A DNA stretch of 64,000 nt, from NCBI GenBank assembly GCA_003225175.1, contig QIBA01000029.1:1-64000 (forward strand), written 5' to 3'. The stretch comes from Acidobacteriota bacterium. Its GTDB lineage: Bacteria > Acidobacteriota > Terriglobia > Terriglobales > Acidobacteriaceae. Made by a program: the position numbers and the translations under genes. The notes beneath the pieces were generated by a model. That model did not search any database, was not told where the DNA came from, and was given only the letters and a program-made list of their open reading frames with translations. Positions 1 to 8,612 of this stretch are shown here, one piece after another; position 1 is the stretch's first letter, and every line of letters begins with the position of its first letter.

Positions 1-928
1 TTATGCGATCGCCTCTTTGCAACGCTGAAGCGTTGTTCCCCCGCATGAATCCACCCCAGCAAACAAACGACGTTTGCTGGGGACCCCGGTATGCGGGGGC
101 CTCCACCCGAAAACCTGGATGCAGAAGGTCCCACCTGAAAAGCCAAATCTGGGGGTCCTACCCTATACTGCATACTGCGCGGCGGCCGGGATGAGATAGC
201 CCAGCATGAATAATGGTGTCCCATTTTGATTTTGTTTGTTGAGCCCTGTTGGGGTACCTGGCTTATTCCGAGATAGGTTTCGAGGAGTGCCGCTCCTCCG
301 GAGCTCGGGTTTTTCTTGTTGCTAACCCAGCATTTCACGCTGGGCTATCGTATTTCGGCCCTCCGGGCCTGATGTTCGGAGGCTGCTCAGGATGACACTC
401 TCTAGACACCCTCAGCAGGCATTCTGACGAGTGATTGGGATAAGGAGAGCAGGGAATAGGCGCCGGGCCGCGCTCGGCTTTCGTTCTGTCCCGGGAGCGG
501 CCATCGCTAAGCACCGAACCTGCCTCAGCACCGAAGCTAGTTCGGTGCTACCACGAGTCAAGATTGCGGGTCAATGAGAAATGTCATTTTGGAACTCAGG
601 CGGCTTGGGAAAGCGCTGGTCGCAATCATTCGACGCTGGCGCGAGCAACGGATGCGAATTTCGCAATTCACTGCTTATTCACTGTTATTCACTGTTCTTT
701 GTGGCGGAGGAAAATCGCGAATTTCCGTAATCCCTTACCGGGCAGGCGGTTGCGGGGAAGTGTCCGTTGCTCGCCACCTTTATTAGAAAAAATTCGCTGT
801 TAAATTCGCTGATAAATTCGCTGTTCCGCGCACACCAGTGAATTCGGCGAGTTTCAGGCTGAATCCGTTGCTCTACCTGAGAATGGATCCCTGCGATCTG
901 ACGCTGGCTAAGACTCGCGCAAAGGAAA
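1..928. repeat. Gene-free stretch with a mosaic of short inverted repeats
   Basis: I see no convincing gene here. Short dyads follow each other: CCAGCAAAC / GTTTGCTGG at about 56-80, a CCCAGC / GCTGGG hairpin near 324-344, GGCCCTCCGGGCC near 357-369, and AGCACCGAA copies in both orientations near 510-550 (AGCACCGAAC, AGCACCGAAG, then TTCGGTGCT). Reading frames here are short and run through the dyads, so I treat them as chance ORFs. Dispersed hairpin elements of this general look are common between genes in Acidobacteriota, but I could not test copy number. Confidence 0.5.
790..825. repeat. Three 12-bp tandem repeats (AAATTCGCTGTT)
   Basis: Three consecutive 12-bp units read AAATTCGCTGTT, AAATTCGCTGAT and AAATTCGCTGTT. 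A looser run of TTCACTG copies lies just upstream at about 668-700. Nothing coding explains them. Confidence 0.75.
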
Positions 929-979
929 TGGTGGCCAGGGACGGAATCGAACCGCCGCCGCCAGCCTTTTCAGGGCTGG
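929..979 (-). other. 3' fragment of a tRNA-Phe gene, probable attachment-site scar
   Basis: On the minus strand this 51-nt piece carries a perfect anticodon arm (CCAGCC, loop CTGAAAA with anticodon GAA, GGCTGG), a T arm with the loop TTCGATT, the 3' half of an acceptor stem (CCTGGCC) and a terminal ACCA. The D arm and the 5' acceptor strand are absent: unrelated sequence starts immediately upstream of the anticodon stem. tRNA 3' ends are classic targets of tyrosine recombinases, which leave a partial copy at the far end of an inserted element. In that model the element would lie towards higher coordinates. No integrase or intact tRNA-Phe is visible in the window, so the extent of any island is unknown. 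Confidence 0.75.
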
Positions 980-1302
980 ACTCAGCGACGGTCATCTTGT
1001 TGACTTTGCGATGGCTTAGCTCCGCCCGTTGCACTATATACAGTGCGGTTTATTGGAACCATAATGGAACCAAAATTTCGGCTCGCCGGAGTTCGCCTCA
1101 ATTCCACTCACTCGATGTCCATTTCTGCTCAATCAGAGGGGATTGGAGATGTAGGAACACGAAGCTCGTGTCTTCACGGACGAAAGAAACGCAACCGCTT
1201 GAAATTTAATCGAAAGGCCGGCGCACTGACAGCCCGTTTTGGAAGCGTGAGGAACACTCAAGAAGCATTATTGGCGCGCGAACAAATGATATTCTTGAGC
1301 AA
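980..1302. other. Non-coding stretch next to the tRNA fragment
   Basis: No supported gene. Two GGAACC copies spaced 11 bp apart (about 1056-1072) sit next to the tRNA remnant and could be recombinase arm sites, but this is a guess. An 87-codon frame ending at 1306 overlaps the next small ORF by ATGA, but its sequence is not convincing as protein. Confidence 0.3.
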
Positions 1303-1506
1303 ATGAAGTACGAGATTTCAGCTTCCGACATCAGCCGCAACGCAGCGATGCTCAAAGAAAACGCGGTGTTACTTCGCAGCAAAGCAGAGAAACTCATTCG
1401 CCGATTGCATGAAGTCGAAGCCACTCAACACGAAGTGGAAATCAATCTGGAACACACAAAGGCGACGGCCAGAACGCTACATTCAAAATTCCTCACGCCG
1501 CCTTAA
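1303..1506 (+). CDS. Small hypothetical protein, predicted helical
   Basis: A 67-residue frame opening with MKYEISASDISRNAAM. It is rich in Glu, Lys, Arg, Leu and Ala, with heptad-like spacing over residues 15-55, which suggests a single long helix or coiled coil. No family is recognised. There is no clear ribosome-binding site before the ATG. It lies in the gene-poor segment inside the presumed tRNA-linked insertion. The composition looks protein-like rather than random, but this is a weak call. Confidence 0.4.
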   Translation: MKYEISASDISRNAAMLKENAVLLRSKAEKLIRRLHEVEATQHEVEINLEHTKATARTLHSKFLTPP

Positions 1507-1664
1507 CGCCAAGGGACGTGATGATGGAATGTCAAGAGTTGTTGCCAATTATGACATGCGTTCGGAGGCCTTCGGACCGCTTATCCACTGCTGCACTTCT
1601 TCCAAATTAAGCTGACGCGCAACTACACGGGGATGTTTAAGAATGAATTCGCGCGACCGACTGC

Positions 1665-1880
1665 CTACATCATTTTTGCTATTTTGCTGCTGAAGGAAGC
1701 ATCTTGGATCAACTCGTCACGATCTTTGCAGCTCAGGAAGCACTGCATCCAGGCTACACAGTTCTGGACTCGAACTTCGGTGACGTCCAGACGGTTGGCG
1801 ATCTCGCTGTCAGTCAAACCTGATCCTGCTAGGCGGTAGACAGGACCAAGCATCCCGACCTTTTCCCAAAATACCTGCAT
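1665..1880 (-). CDS. Small LuxR-type helix-turn-helix protein
   Basis: A 71-residue protein that is almost entirely one HTH: residues 17-45 (LAGSGLTDSEIANRLDVTEV followed by RVQNCVAWM) match the C-terminal DNA-binding helix bundle of the LuxR/FixJ class, including the typical G-L-T-x-x-E-I-A-x-x-L core and a V-Q-N recognition helix. No receiver or ligand-binding domain is present, so it is either a stand-alone HTH protein or the surviving tail of a response regulator. Neighbours give no functional clue. DNA binding is inferred from the motif; the target is unknown. Confidence 0.6.
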   Translation of the reverse strand: MQVFWEKVGMLGPVYRLAGSGLTDSEIANRLDVTEVRVQNCVAWMQCFLSCKDRDELIQDASFSSKIAKMM

Positions 1881-2073
1881 AGCTTCACCCCATCAGACTA
1901 TGGGCTTCCATATTGTATGCAATCTGGTCAAAGTAGCTCACAGGGTTGGAGAATGCTAAGCCTCGGACCCGGTGAGTCGTTAGCCCTCGGATTCGGAGAA
2001 GAGGATATAGACTCCCGGATTCGACACGAGGATTGGACTTCAGGTCTATGGCAGAGGCGCTTCATGACACATC

Positions 2074-2241
2074 CTAGGCTGAACTTGATTGCTCTCGTGG
2101 GCCGTCGATGATCAAAGCATTAGATACTTCCAAGAATGCCCGATTCAATCCGGTACTCAATTTGGAGCGCGTCGCCTCGTTAATCTGCGTTGACGCGTTC
2201 CAGTTGAGCACGACCGCACATTCCAAGATGTTGTCGATCAT
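2074..2241 (-). CDS. Short protein resembling part of the unknown protein at 6764-7294
   Basis: A 55-codon frame whose start reads MIDNILECAVVLNWNAST. Its first 30 or so residues resemble residues 24-60 of the 176-residue unknown protein encoded at 6764-7294 (IEHLLECAVALNW), and a later NRAFLE lines up with that protein's NRSLE. It therefore looks like either a short paralogue or a truncated duplicate copy of that gene. An in-frame stop a short way upstream of the ATG limits the frame, and no strong ribosome-binding site is visible. Function unknown. Confidence 0.5.
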   Translation of the reverse strand: MIDNILECAVVLNWNASTQINEATRSKLSTGLNRAFLEVSNALIIDGPREQSSSA

Positions 2242-2336
2242 GGTGTTCCCGCAGGAAGCACGAGATCAAGGAGCACGAGGAAAAGCAAGAAGGACGAGGC
2301 GATGCGAGCTTCCTCTTATCTAACCAGATACAGGCA

Positions 2337-2837
2337 TTACGCTGCCTTAGATTGAGTCTTGGCTTCGAGTACCTTCTCACGCCCAACGTTAACTTTGATC
2401 TGCTTGGGCTTTGCTTCAGCCTTCTTGGCGAGATTGATGTTCAGCACGCCCTTGTCATAGTGGGCGCTCACCTGGGCGGGATCCACTGAGGAGGGCAGCG
2501 TGAATGAGCGGGTGAAGCTTCCGTAGTGCCGTTCCACACGGCGGAAGTTTTCCTCTTTCTCTTCTTTCTCGATCTTGCGCTCGCCTTGCACGGTAAGGGT
2601 GTTGTTGTCGATGCGAACATCAATGTCATTTTCGTCAATGCCGGCGACTTCGATCTTCAACGTGATGTTGTGCTCATCCTCGTAGATATCGACTGGAGGT
2701 GCGAAGCTGGTGGTGGTCAACGCTTCTTCCGGAGCTTCGGAGCTAAGTAACTCGCGGAAAAGGCGGTTCATGCGATTCGTGCGGTCTTGCATGGTGGAAT
2801 ACTGGCGGAAAGGTTCCCAATTGGCTAAGACTGTCAT
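2337..2837 (-). CDS. Hsp20/alpha-crystallin family small heat-shock protein
   Basis: A 166-residue small heat-shock protein, an ATP-independent holdase that binds unfolding proteins in the cytoplasm. The alpha-crystallin domain spans roughly residues 45-140: FAPPVDIYEDEHNITLKIEV, then a V-x-G-E-R-K-I strand, the ERHYGSFTRSFTLP segment, and GVLNINLAKKAE near the end. A longer frame exists, but the ATG at 2837 (MTVLANWEPF) is preceded by GGAGG at a 9-nt spacing and is chosen as start. Length and layout are typical of class A bacterial Hsp20. It is transcribed alone. Confidence 0.93.
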   Translation of the reverse strand: MTVLANWEPFRQYSTMQDRTNRMNRLFRELLSSEAPEEALTTTSFAPPVDIYEDEHNITLKIEVAGIDENDIDVRIDNNTLTVQGERKIEKEEKEENFRRVERHYGSFTRSFTLPSSVDPAQVSAHYDKGVLNINLAKKAEAKPKQIKVNVGREKVLEAKTQSKAA

Positions 2838-3033
2838 AACACAGTTCCTCCGGAGGGGTGATCTAAGAGGCAAAACTTCAGATGGGCTGACTTAGTTCAG
2901 AGGACCTGAAAGAGTAAGAAGTAAGAGCTTGCTCAATAACCAAGCTAGGCTTACGCACTCGTATTGTCAAGATGCGGTCGGCAACAGAAGTCTCGTAGAC
3001 GACCTATCGATCGCACGGGGCCAAAAAGAGTAG

Positions 3034-3798
3034 TCAATCATGATTGGCTCGCTCCTCCAATTCCTTTTTGGTAACAGCAGTCAGTTCGGGATAAGCCTCA
3101 GGATCGAATTGTCGGGAAAATAGTAATTTTCGCTCCGCGCGCTTGAGCCATTTAGACTCATGCTTCCGACACATGCGGATGATGTCCGGCAAGAATTCAC
3201 GGATTACATAGCCCTGTGCACTGCCGAGCAAGGATCCCTCGACGCGCTCCATCGTATGCGAGAATCCACGTTCCTGTTGGGGGTAGTACGCGTTGCTGAG
3301 CGACTTGACTATGACCGTGCTCAGGACTAATGAACTGTTGAATGTGTTCGTCCCATCATCCTTGCGGGTCACCGCCACACGACTCAAGGCATGTGCAAGC
3401 CGAACTGAAAACGGCTGGCCCGCGCCTAAGCGGAAATATCGAGGATCCTGGTGAAACAGTGACGGCAGAAGAAAAGTCCCGAAGAAGCTTCTTGCCTCTT
3501 GATTCGCGATCAGCGCGCCCCAACGTTTCCCAAACCCCTGCATGCCCTGCCCATATCCCGGCCAATCGTTCATAAGCTGTGCCCAGCCCGCATCGAAAGT
3601 TGTTCCGACTAGGATGTCTTGGGAGGAAGCTCGCCGCAGAAACAAATTAAACTTGTCTCTGCTGGTCAACATTGGGACAGATGCCGAGTAAGAAGGTGCT
3701 TCCGGCAACAGAATCTGCGCAGAGCCGCTTGAAACTACGAAGGCGGTGAACAACGCGAGCAGGAGGCTACGCCATTGGCGTCTGCGTCGGGAGGCCAT
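3034..3798 (-). CDS. Secreted or envelope protein of unknown function
   Basis: A 254-residue protein with an Arg-rich N-terminus followed by a hydrophobic stretch and an SGSA/Q cleavage-like site around residue 27, i.e. a probable Sec signal peptide. The mature part contains FFGTFLLPSLFHQDPRYFRL and SRVAVTRKDDGTNTFN, segments I associate with a recurring secreted family in Acidobacteriota that has no assigned function. The C-terminus is charged (ELEERANHD). An AAGG stands at suitable distance before the ATG. It is monocistronic, between Hsp20 and the permease gene. Confidence 0.75.
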   Translation of the reverse strand: MASRRRRQWRSLLLALFTAFVVSSGSAQILLPEAPSYSASVPMLTSRDKFNLFLRRASSQDILVGTTFDAGWAQLMNDWPGYGQGMQGFGKRWGALIANQEARSFFGTFLLPSLFHQDPRYFRLGAGQPFSVRLAHALSRVAVTRKDDGTNTFNSSLVLSTVIVKSLSNAYYPQQERGFSHTMERVEGSLLGSAQGYVIREFLPDIIRMCRKHESKWLKRAERKLLFSRQFDPEAYPELTAVTKKELEERANHD

Positions 3799-4086
3799 AG
3801 AACACCTTGTTCTTTTATTGGGAGGAAAAATTGCCTCTCCAATCGTCGAAGGCGCCAGGGTTCTGATCGAAAATCGAGCAACGGTGGGTCTTCGTGGAAT
3901 GCAGGACCAAATCTACGCTCAATGAAAATGCCCAACTGTGCACAATGGAACACTTTAGCCAAGATTCTTAGGTCTGAAGCGTTGTTTTAAAAGTGCTCTC
4001 CCATTCAAACCAACATCGAACAACGTCGTGTGCGTTGCGGACAATGTAGGGACGATGAGACGCGCATCACTGCTAGCTGCCTACGC

Positions 4087-5154
4087 CTATTCCGGACCTC
4101 CCAAAGCATTACCTGTTTCGGAATACTTTTGCCAGCGCTTCCAAAGAATGCGTAGCGCAGCCATGATTGGAATCGAGAGATAGACCCCGATTACGCCGGC
4201 GATTTCTCCGCCCGCGAGAATTGCGAACAAGGCAGCCAAGGGATGAAGCTCGAGCTTGCCGCCCATGATACGTGGCGAGTTTACGTAGTCCTGTACCAAC
4301 CGCCAGAGAGACAAGAACAGTGCGAGGAGAAGCAAATGTTGGTAGCCGGTTAGAAATGCAACACCAAGAATTACCAGTGCCGCAACCAACGGACCGGCGA
4401 CGGGAATAAATTCCAAGGCGCCGCCTACAATGCCGAGGATAATCGCGTAGGGCACGCGCAACAAAAGCAGCACGATGATATAAACGACGAGCGACAACCC
4501 AGCCAAGACAAGCTGCGCACGAATATACCCGGCGAGCATTACATTGAGATCCTCAACGATGCTGCTCAAGAATTGGCGCTGTCGGCTGCGTTCCGCAATT
4601 TGAATGACTGAATCCGCAAACTCACGCCCGTCACGCAAGAAGAAGATGGCCAGGATCGGTATGACGACGAGCCAGACGGTATTCGCCAACAGGATGGTTA
4701 CACGACCGCCAAAGTCGCTTGCCCAGGCAATGATGGCTGCACGGTGTGCTGCGAAGAACTGCTGTACGCGGGCCTGCGTATCAAAGCTCCACCCGTGCTT
4801 TCCCCCAAGCTGTGTAACAATCCTGCCCGAGGACATCTGATCCAGAAGACCGGGCAGAGCTGCCAAAAGTTTTCGACCTTCATCTGCTACGCGGGGACCG
4901 ATACCCAAGACAATTCCCGAAATGATCAGCAGCAAGATCAAATAAACTTGGAGAATGGCGAACGATCGTGATCCGCGTGATAGCCTCGACCGGCGCTGAA
5001 CCAGCGATACCGGCAGGTCCAGCAAGTAGGCAAAGAGAACCGCGAACAAGAAGACAATGAGAATACGTCGAGCGCCATAAATGAATCCTGCCACCAGGGC
5101 AAACAGCACAACTGTGCTGAGTACTCGTACGGTGCGCTTATCAAAGAAGCTCAT
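4087..5154 (-). CDS. AI-2E family transporter
   Basis: A 355-residue integral membrane protein of the AI-2E/TqsA-like permease family (PF01594). Two N-terminal hydrophobic helices (residues 8-60) are followed by a membrane-proximal region, then a hydrophobic C-terminal half with FIPVAGPLVAALVILGVAFL and LVQDYVNSPRIMGGKLELHP, the family's signature PxxxxGP and D-x-x-V/N-x-P-R-I-M-G segments. Members have been linked to export of small molecules, including autoinducer-2 in some species and Na+/H+ exchange in others, so the substrate cannot be assigned. It is monocistronic. Start taken at the ATG at 5154 by length. Confidence 0.92.
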   Translation of the reverse strand: MSFFDKRTVRVLSTVVLFALVAGFIYGARRILIVFLFAVLFAYLLDLPVSLVQRRSRLSRGSRSFAILQVYLILLLIISGIVLGIGPRVADEGRKLLAALPGLLDQMSSGRIVTQLGGKHGWSFDTQARVQQFFAAHRAAIIAWASDFGGRVTILLANTVWLVVIPILAIFFLRDGREFADSVIQIAERSRQRQFLSSIVEDLNVMLAGYIRAQLVLAGLSLVVYIIVLLLLRVPYAIILGIVGGALEFIPVAGPLVAALVILGVAFLTGYQHLLLLALFLSLWRLVQDYVNSPRIMGGKLELHPLAALFAILAGGEIAGVIGVYLSIPIMAALRILWKRWQKYSETGNALGGPE

Positions 5155-5618
5155 GTATTTGCTACACCCGATTGCTACCCAAGCCGCCCATTGCAGGACC
5201 GATCAGGACGCGCAGCGGGACTCTACGTTAGGGCCATCGTGAATTCTCAACGCCACAGATGGTTGGAGCAGCCTTCCGCAGAAGAAGTGTTGCCTTCTCC
5301 ATCCTGGCAATGATCGCAATCGGTAGTGTGGATATTGATTGTCCTGCGCAGTTGCGCCTGTCGGTTTTCATATCTGTATAAGCTCATGCTTTCCAATCTG
5401 GGTCACCGGGCAACATGGTGCCCACGTGCTGCGATTGGTTCTTTGGGAGAGGACTTACGTTTTGCGGCTCGCATGTTTAATTCTGAAGCGAGAGCTGGAA
5501 TCTGTTCTGGCTAGGCATGGCGGTGTCATTCATAGATCGGAGGCGGGACGCTTTACTGAGCTGGTCACTATCGGTTCCTAGCGGTGGGGAGGAACAAAGA
5601 GTCCGCCGGAGATGGGAG
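5155..5618. other. Intergenic stretch, no gene seen
   Basis: 464 bases between the permease start and the DUF2934 gene stop. Only short overlapping frames occur in both directions with no recognisable protein features, and I see no RNA or repeat. Confidence 0.4.
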
Positions 5619-5873
5619 TCAGCGCTCCCGATGGAACACCATGCACGGTGCTGTCGCTGGAAAATCTCGGAATTGTTCCCGGCCAGCACGTGGCAAACGA
5701 TTTAGAATCTCCGATTCTGCCTGCAGCCAGTCTTCTGTCGCATGACCATCCTGCTTACGTCTCAGCTCATACAATTCGTGAGCGCGAATCTCAACAAGGT
5801 GCGAAACAGTAGCCGGAAGGGTTTGGAGTGGGCAACTACTTGCAGGGCGAGGCGACGAAAGGTGATTAGACAT
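5619..5873 (-). CDS. DUF2934 domain protein
   Basis: An 84-residue protein with a DUF2934 (PF11154) core at about residues 25-57: IRAHELYELRRKQDGHATED followed by WLQAESEIL, which shows the conserved I-R-x-x-A/H-Y/L-E...G...DW-x-x-A-E pattern. The family is small, abundant in Acidobacteria and Proteobacteria, and has no known function. Its start overlaps the stop of the upstream gene by 8 nt, so it is the last gene of a four-gene minus-strand operon beginning at 7294. Confidence 0.7.
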   Translation of the reverse strand: MSNHLSSPRPASSCPLQTLPATVSHLVEIRAHELYELRRKQDGHATEDWLQAESEILNRLPRAGREQFRDFPATAPCMVFHRER

Positions 5874-6336
5874 CGTGTGGCCTGCTCGCAGTTCTTACTG
5901 TGGGACACTGAGATGCGTACAATATTTCCAGGAGCGTCTTCCTGAGTGCGCTGGTCGAAATCATTGTGTGATAAACGTCCGTCAAAACAGCGCGCCTATC
6001 CTCTCCGATGCCGCACGTGTATTCACCCTTTGCGGCACCGCAAGTATATTCAATTCTCTGGGACATTGTCCGGGACCTGACGTGCAAGCGGCGCGTCACC
6101 GGAAGCTTTCGTAGGACTCTTGCTTCCTCCTGCCCGCCTAGCTCGAAGTCGAGCGTGTCGCTCTTTTTACAGCGATTGATTTCATGGCAGGTGCTCTGCA
6201 ACCATTTCCGCGACTCAGACCACAGTAGAGGAGCTGCTTGCTGCAGTTCCATCAGTTCTCCGCCAGTGACGGTCTCGCCTCGGCCATTTCGCAAACGTGC
6301 AACGTATTGTTTTGCGTACTCGTTCATCTTCCTCAC
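5866..6336 (-). CDS. Unknown protein in the small-gene operon
   Basis: A 156-residue protein starting MRKMNEYAKQYVARLRNGRG. I do not recognise a family. It is basic and lacks signal peptide or membrane segments, so a cytoplasmic location is likely. Two YTCG motifs (EYTCGAAKGEYTCG) form an imperfect internal repeat in the middle. It lies 96 nt downstream of the 117-residue gene and overlaps the DUF2934 gene, consistent with co-transcription. A short acidic or regulatory role is possible but nothing in the sequence shows it. Confidence 0.55.
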   Translation of the reverse strand: MRKMNEYAKQYVARLRNGRGETVTGGELMELQQAAPLLWSESRKWLQSTCHEINRCKKSDTLDFELGGQEEARVLRKLPVTRRLHVRSRTMSQRIEYTCGAAKGEYTCGIGEDRRAVLTDVYHTMISTSALRKTLLEILYASQCPTVRTASRPHDV

Positions 6337-6432
6337 TCCTTCCTTACTGCGTGGCAGTCTTTTCTGTCTGCTTCATTTTTTTCTGTGTGCTATGCAGTGT
6401 CGAAGACGATCAAAGTGTTCGTACTGTCGTCG

Positions 6433-6786
6433 CTATGTTGCTGCCATCCGGAGGCGACGGTTAATGGAATTGAAGCCTCCCTCGTCATCCCAGCGCCACA
6501 AGGCATTCTCGTCTTCGAGTGTCGAATCGGGATCTATCAAGACAGGTGCTACCACCGTGGCCTCACTAACTTTAGTGTCTCCACACAGCGGCTCAGCGGA
6601 ACGCGGATCGCCATCCGAGTCTGCGACAACAGAGTCGTTCACTTCTCGTAATAGCGTTCTTCGCATCGCGTTCAATCTGTCTATGAGAGCCTGAGGCAGA
6701 CGCGAAACTAAGGCGAGATCATCGAGGATGTCCCCCAGGTCTTGATGTACTCGAACTATTCGGTCAGTGCTTGTTGTCAGGAGCAT
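6433..6786 (-). CDS. Unknown acidic protein in the small-gene operon
   Basis: A 117-residue acidic protein. The first 50 residues (DRIVRVHQDLGDILDDLALV) are likely helical; the rest is Asp/Glu-rich and low in hydrophobic residues. Its start overlaps the end of the upstream gene by 23 nt, which supports translation coupling and makes both frames credible. No family recognised and no signal peptide. Confidence 0.55.
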   Translation of the reverse strand: MLLTTSTDRIVRVHQDLGDILDDLALVSRLPQALIDRLNAMRRTLLREVNDSVVADSDGDPRSAEPLCGDTKVSEATVVAPVLIDPDSTLEDENALWRWDDEGGFNSINRRLRMAAT

Positions 6787-7294
6787 TTTGGGGTCCTTGT
6801 TCCCGAGTTACGTGTAAGCTGGAAGGCAGACTGATGCGATCCATGGCTTCAGCCATGCACTTCCTGGCTGCCTTCAATTCGGCTTGGCCCGGACAAGCGA
6901 CCTGGATCAAACCACGTGAGACTTCAGAGGGAGACGGCGTGAACGCGTCTTGATGTTGCATGATTGCATCGAGCATCCAAGGGAGATCGGCTGAAGAGTT
7001 CCCGCTAGTGAATGTCGTTCTATTCTGGTGAGCTATTTCTGAGCCGGCCCGATGCTCGCAGACCAGGTTCCAGTAACCTCGCTTCGTCGATGACCAAAAC
7101 TTCAGACACTCCAACGAGCGATTGGTCGCCGTGCCATATTCAACCTGCACCGAGGTCGCCTCGGCGTGGCGCGTGAAGTCCTTCCAGTTGAGGGCGACAG
7201 CGCACTCCAAAAGGTGCTCGATGGCCACCTTCGATTGGTCTTGATACTTAAGATCAGGTTCGTGGTTGTGAGGGATTGTCTGTGATGCTGCCAT
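6764..7294 (-). CDS. Unknown protein, first gene of the small-gene operon
   Basis: A 176-residue protein of no recognised family. The N-terminal third carries VAIEHLLECAVALNWKDFTR, which is echoed by the short frame at 2074-2241. The middle has CLKFWSSTKRGYWNLVCEH. AGGA precedes the ATG by 5 nt, and a promoter-like element shared with the 10754 operon lies 27 nt upstream. It heads the 7294 to 5619 operon. No membrane or secretion signal is visible. Confidence 0.6.
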   Translation of the reverse strand: MAASQTIPHNHEPDLKYQDQSKVAIEHLLECAVALNWKDFTRHAEATSVQVEYGTATNRSLECLKFWSSTKRGYWNLVCEHRAGSEIAHQNRTTFTSGNSSADLPWMLDAIMQHQDAFTPSPSEVSRGLIQVACPGQAELKAARKCMAEAMDRISLPSSLHVTREQGPQNAPDNKH

Positions 7295-7321
7295 TCAGTC
7301 CTGATTTCTATCTTCAACTCA

Positions 7322-7365
7322 ATTACACTCCACAGACTGATCTGGCACTGTGTAAAACTGCTCAC
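7322..7365 (-). promoter_or_regulatory. Promoter-like element shared with 10783-10830
   Basis: On the minus strand GGAGTGTAAT (with a TGTAAT -10-like hexamer at 7327-7322) ends 27 nt before the start codon of the 7294 gene. A closely similar block precedes the start codon at 10754 by 28 nt, with 10 identical bases at this position, a matching CAGT-n-C about 17 bp upstream, and GCTCA further up. An upstream GCTCGGGTGAGC dyad may be a regulator site. The -35 does not match TTGACA, which suggests an activated promoter. Confidence 0.5.
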
Positions 7366-7741
7366 CCGAGCAGTCACGGATGAAGGCTCCTAACCATGCC
7401 GCGTCAGTTACCCCACCCGAGAATCTGCTTCTCTAAATCTCTAGCCTGCAACTAATTCGTGCGCTGAAGAGAAGCTCGCGTACTGCAATTTCGGCAGCAG
7501 GATCATCCATAGTGACTGCCACACGCACGGAACGGGCGCACAGGTGCCTTAGGAGATCAAGACACCGACTTAGTCTGAAAACGGTTTCGGAAGTTCTTGT
7601 GAATAGCGGAGATGACAACACAAATAGGCTATGAAATGGATGGGGGGAAGCATACGGACGCGCAGAATATCGGCATCAAGTCACATGTGCGCTGAGGCTG
7701 AGAATTGCGGTGAACAGTTGAACGTGCTTCGCTAGGGACGG
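7366..7741. other. Intergenic stretch, one weak ORF
   Basis: 376 bases upstream of the 7294 operon and downstream of the 94-residue gene. A 62-codon minus-strand frame at 7433-7621 is the only candidate. Its C-terminal half (TMDDPAAEIAVRELLFSARI) looks mildly protein-like, but there is no ribosome-binding site or family match and I do not call it. Confidence 0.3.
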
Positions 7742-8026
7742 CTAATCGGCAACATTCCAAACGTAGAGAAACTGTCCATCGGACGCGGTCGCGACATTTC
7801 GCTTCTGTTTGCGTGTCGCACGGTTCAGCGCTGAACGGACATTCTCTTTGGAGTCGCCCAGTTCTGCCAGCTCGATCTTGAGCGCGGCACCGTTTTCCAG
7901 CCGGTCAAGGTCCGCGATAATCGCCGTCACAATCGATTTGTGCTTGCCGTTGCGTCCCTGGGGCACGTCCACTTGAGCCATCGTCGCGAAATGGCGCCCT
8001 GATTTCCCCGTGTTCTTGGTCTTCAT
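7742..8026 (-). CDS. Small conserved-looking hypothetical protein
   Basis: A 94-residue basic protein starting MKTKNTGKSGRHFATMAQVD. It has a central acidic helix-like segment (IIADLDRLENGAALKIELAE) and a Lys/Arg cluster (RATRKQKRN) before a short hydrophobic end (FLYVWNVAD). The size, basic charge and cluster are compatible with nucleic-acid binding, but this is only inference. AGGG lies 6 nt before the ATG. It stands alone. No family recognised. Confidence 0.6.
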   Translation of the reverse strand: MKTKNTGKSGRHFATMAQVDVPQGRNGKHKSIVTAIIADLDRLENGAALKIELAELGDSKENVRSALNRATRKQKRNVATASDGQFLYVWNVAD

Positions 8027-8254
8027 GGAGATCCCTAGCCGTAAACCTGCCGCTAACCTAGCGAATCATAACAAGACGTAAACGTACCCTGCAACGTCTT
8101 TCGCAAACCTGACGGCGGCCTCCCCAGCGTATCGCTCAAGTTAAGCCCCATATAAATGAAGCACTTACAGGCATCGCCGAACCGTCTCGCCGAATTAAAG
8201 ACTCTCCCCGTACGGAAGAATCGCTGTTAGCTTCGAGACTGAGGCTAGCAAAAA

Positions 8255-8425
8255 ATGACCGATCCAAAGACACGGTTTCAGACCCTGAGTCTGGAAGACC
8301 TTAAGAAGATCCTTCCGGAGCAGGTAATGGCTGGAAATCACAATCACAGAGGCAATCACAAAGACAAAAAGAAAAACAGCCAAGACGTAGCGACAAAAAC
8401 AAGCAAGCTGAAAGCAAAGGCTTGA
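8255..8425 (+). CDS. Very small basic protein (56 aa)
   Basis: A 56-codon frame with a well-behaved composition: MTDPKTRFQTLSLEDLKKIL, followed by a His/Asn run (NHNHRGNH) and a Lys-rich tail. The N-terminal half would form an amphipathic helix and the tail is strongly basic. GAGG stands about 11 nt upstream. It ends 188 nt before the Crp/Fnr gene on the same strand. It might instead be untranslated leader of that gene; the clear amino-acid pattern favours a real small protein. Confidence 0.5.
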   Translation: MTDPKTRFQTLSLEDLKKILPEQVMAGNHNHRGNHKDKKKNSQDVATKTSKLKAKA

Positions 8426-8612
8426 CCCGCGTTCTCGGTCCTGCTTCGAGGCATGATTCTCGCAACAAATATGGGCAAATACCGACGGTTTTTGCGCAAA
8501 GCATGAGTCCGAAGCCGGGACTCGCAGATCGCATGCGCGGCGATGCCTGTCGTTTCCCAAAGACCCCCTGCTGTCCGTTTGTAGCGGCATGCGCAGAAAA
8601 GAGTAAGCCGGT

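Noticed and set aside
838-1209. 123-codon frame containing VARDGIEPPPPAFSGL
   Set aside because: That peptide is the known translation artefact of a tRNA-Phe 3' end (anticodon arm plus T arm); the frame only reads through the tRNA fragment.
1206-1424. 72-codon minus frame at 1206-1424
   Set aside because: Antisense to the 67-residue small protein frame and Ser/Arg-rich; not protein-like.
6008-6694. 228-codon plus-strand frame over the small-gene operon
   Set aside because: Cys/Ser/Arg-rich with no ribosome site; the minus-strand genes with overlapping coupled starts explain the region better.
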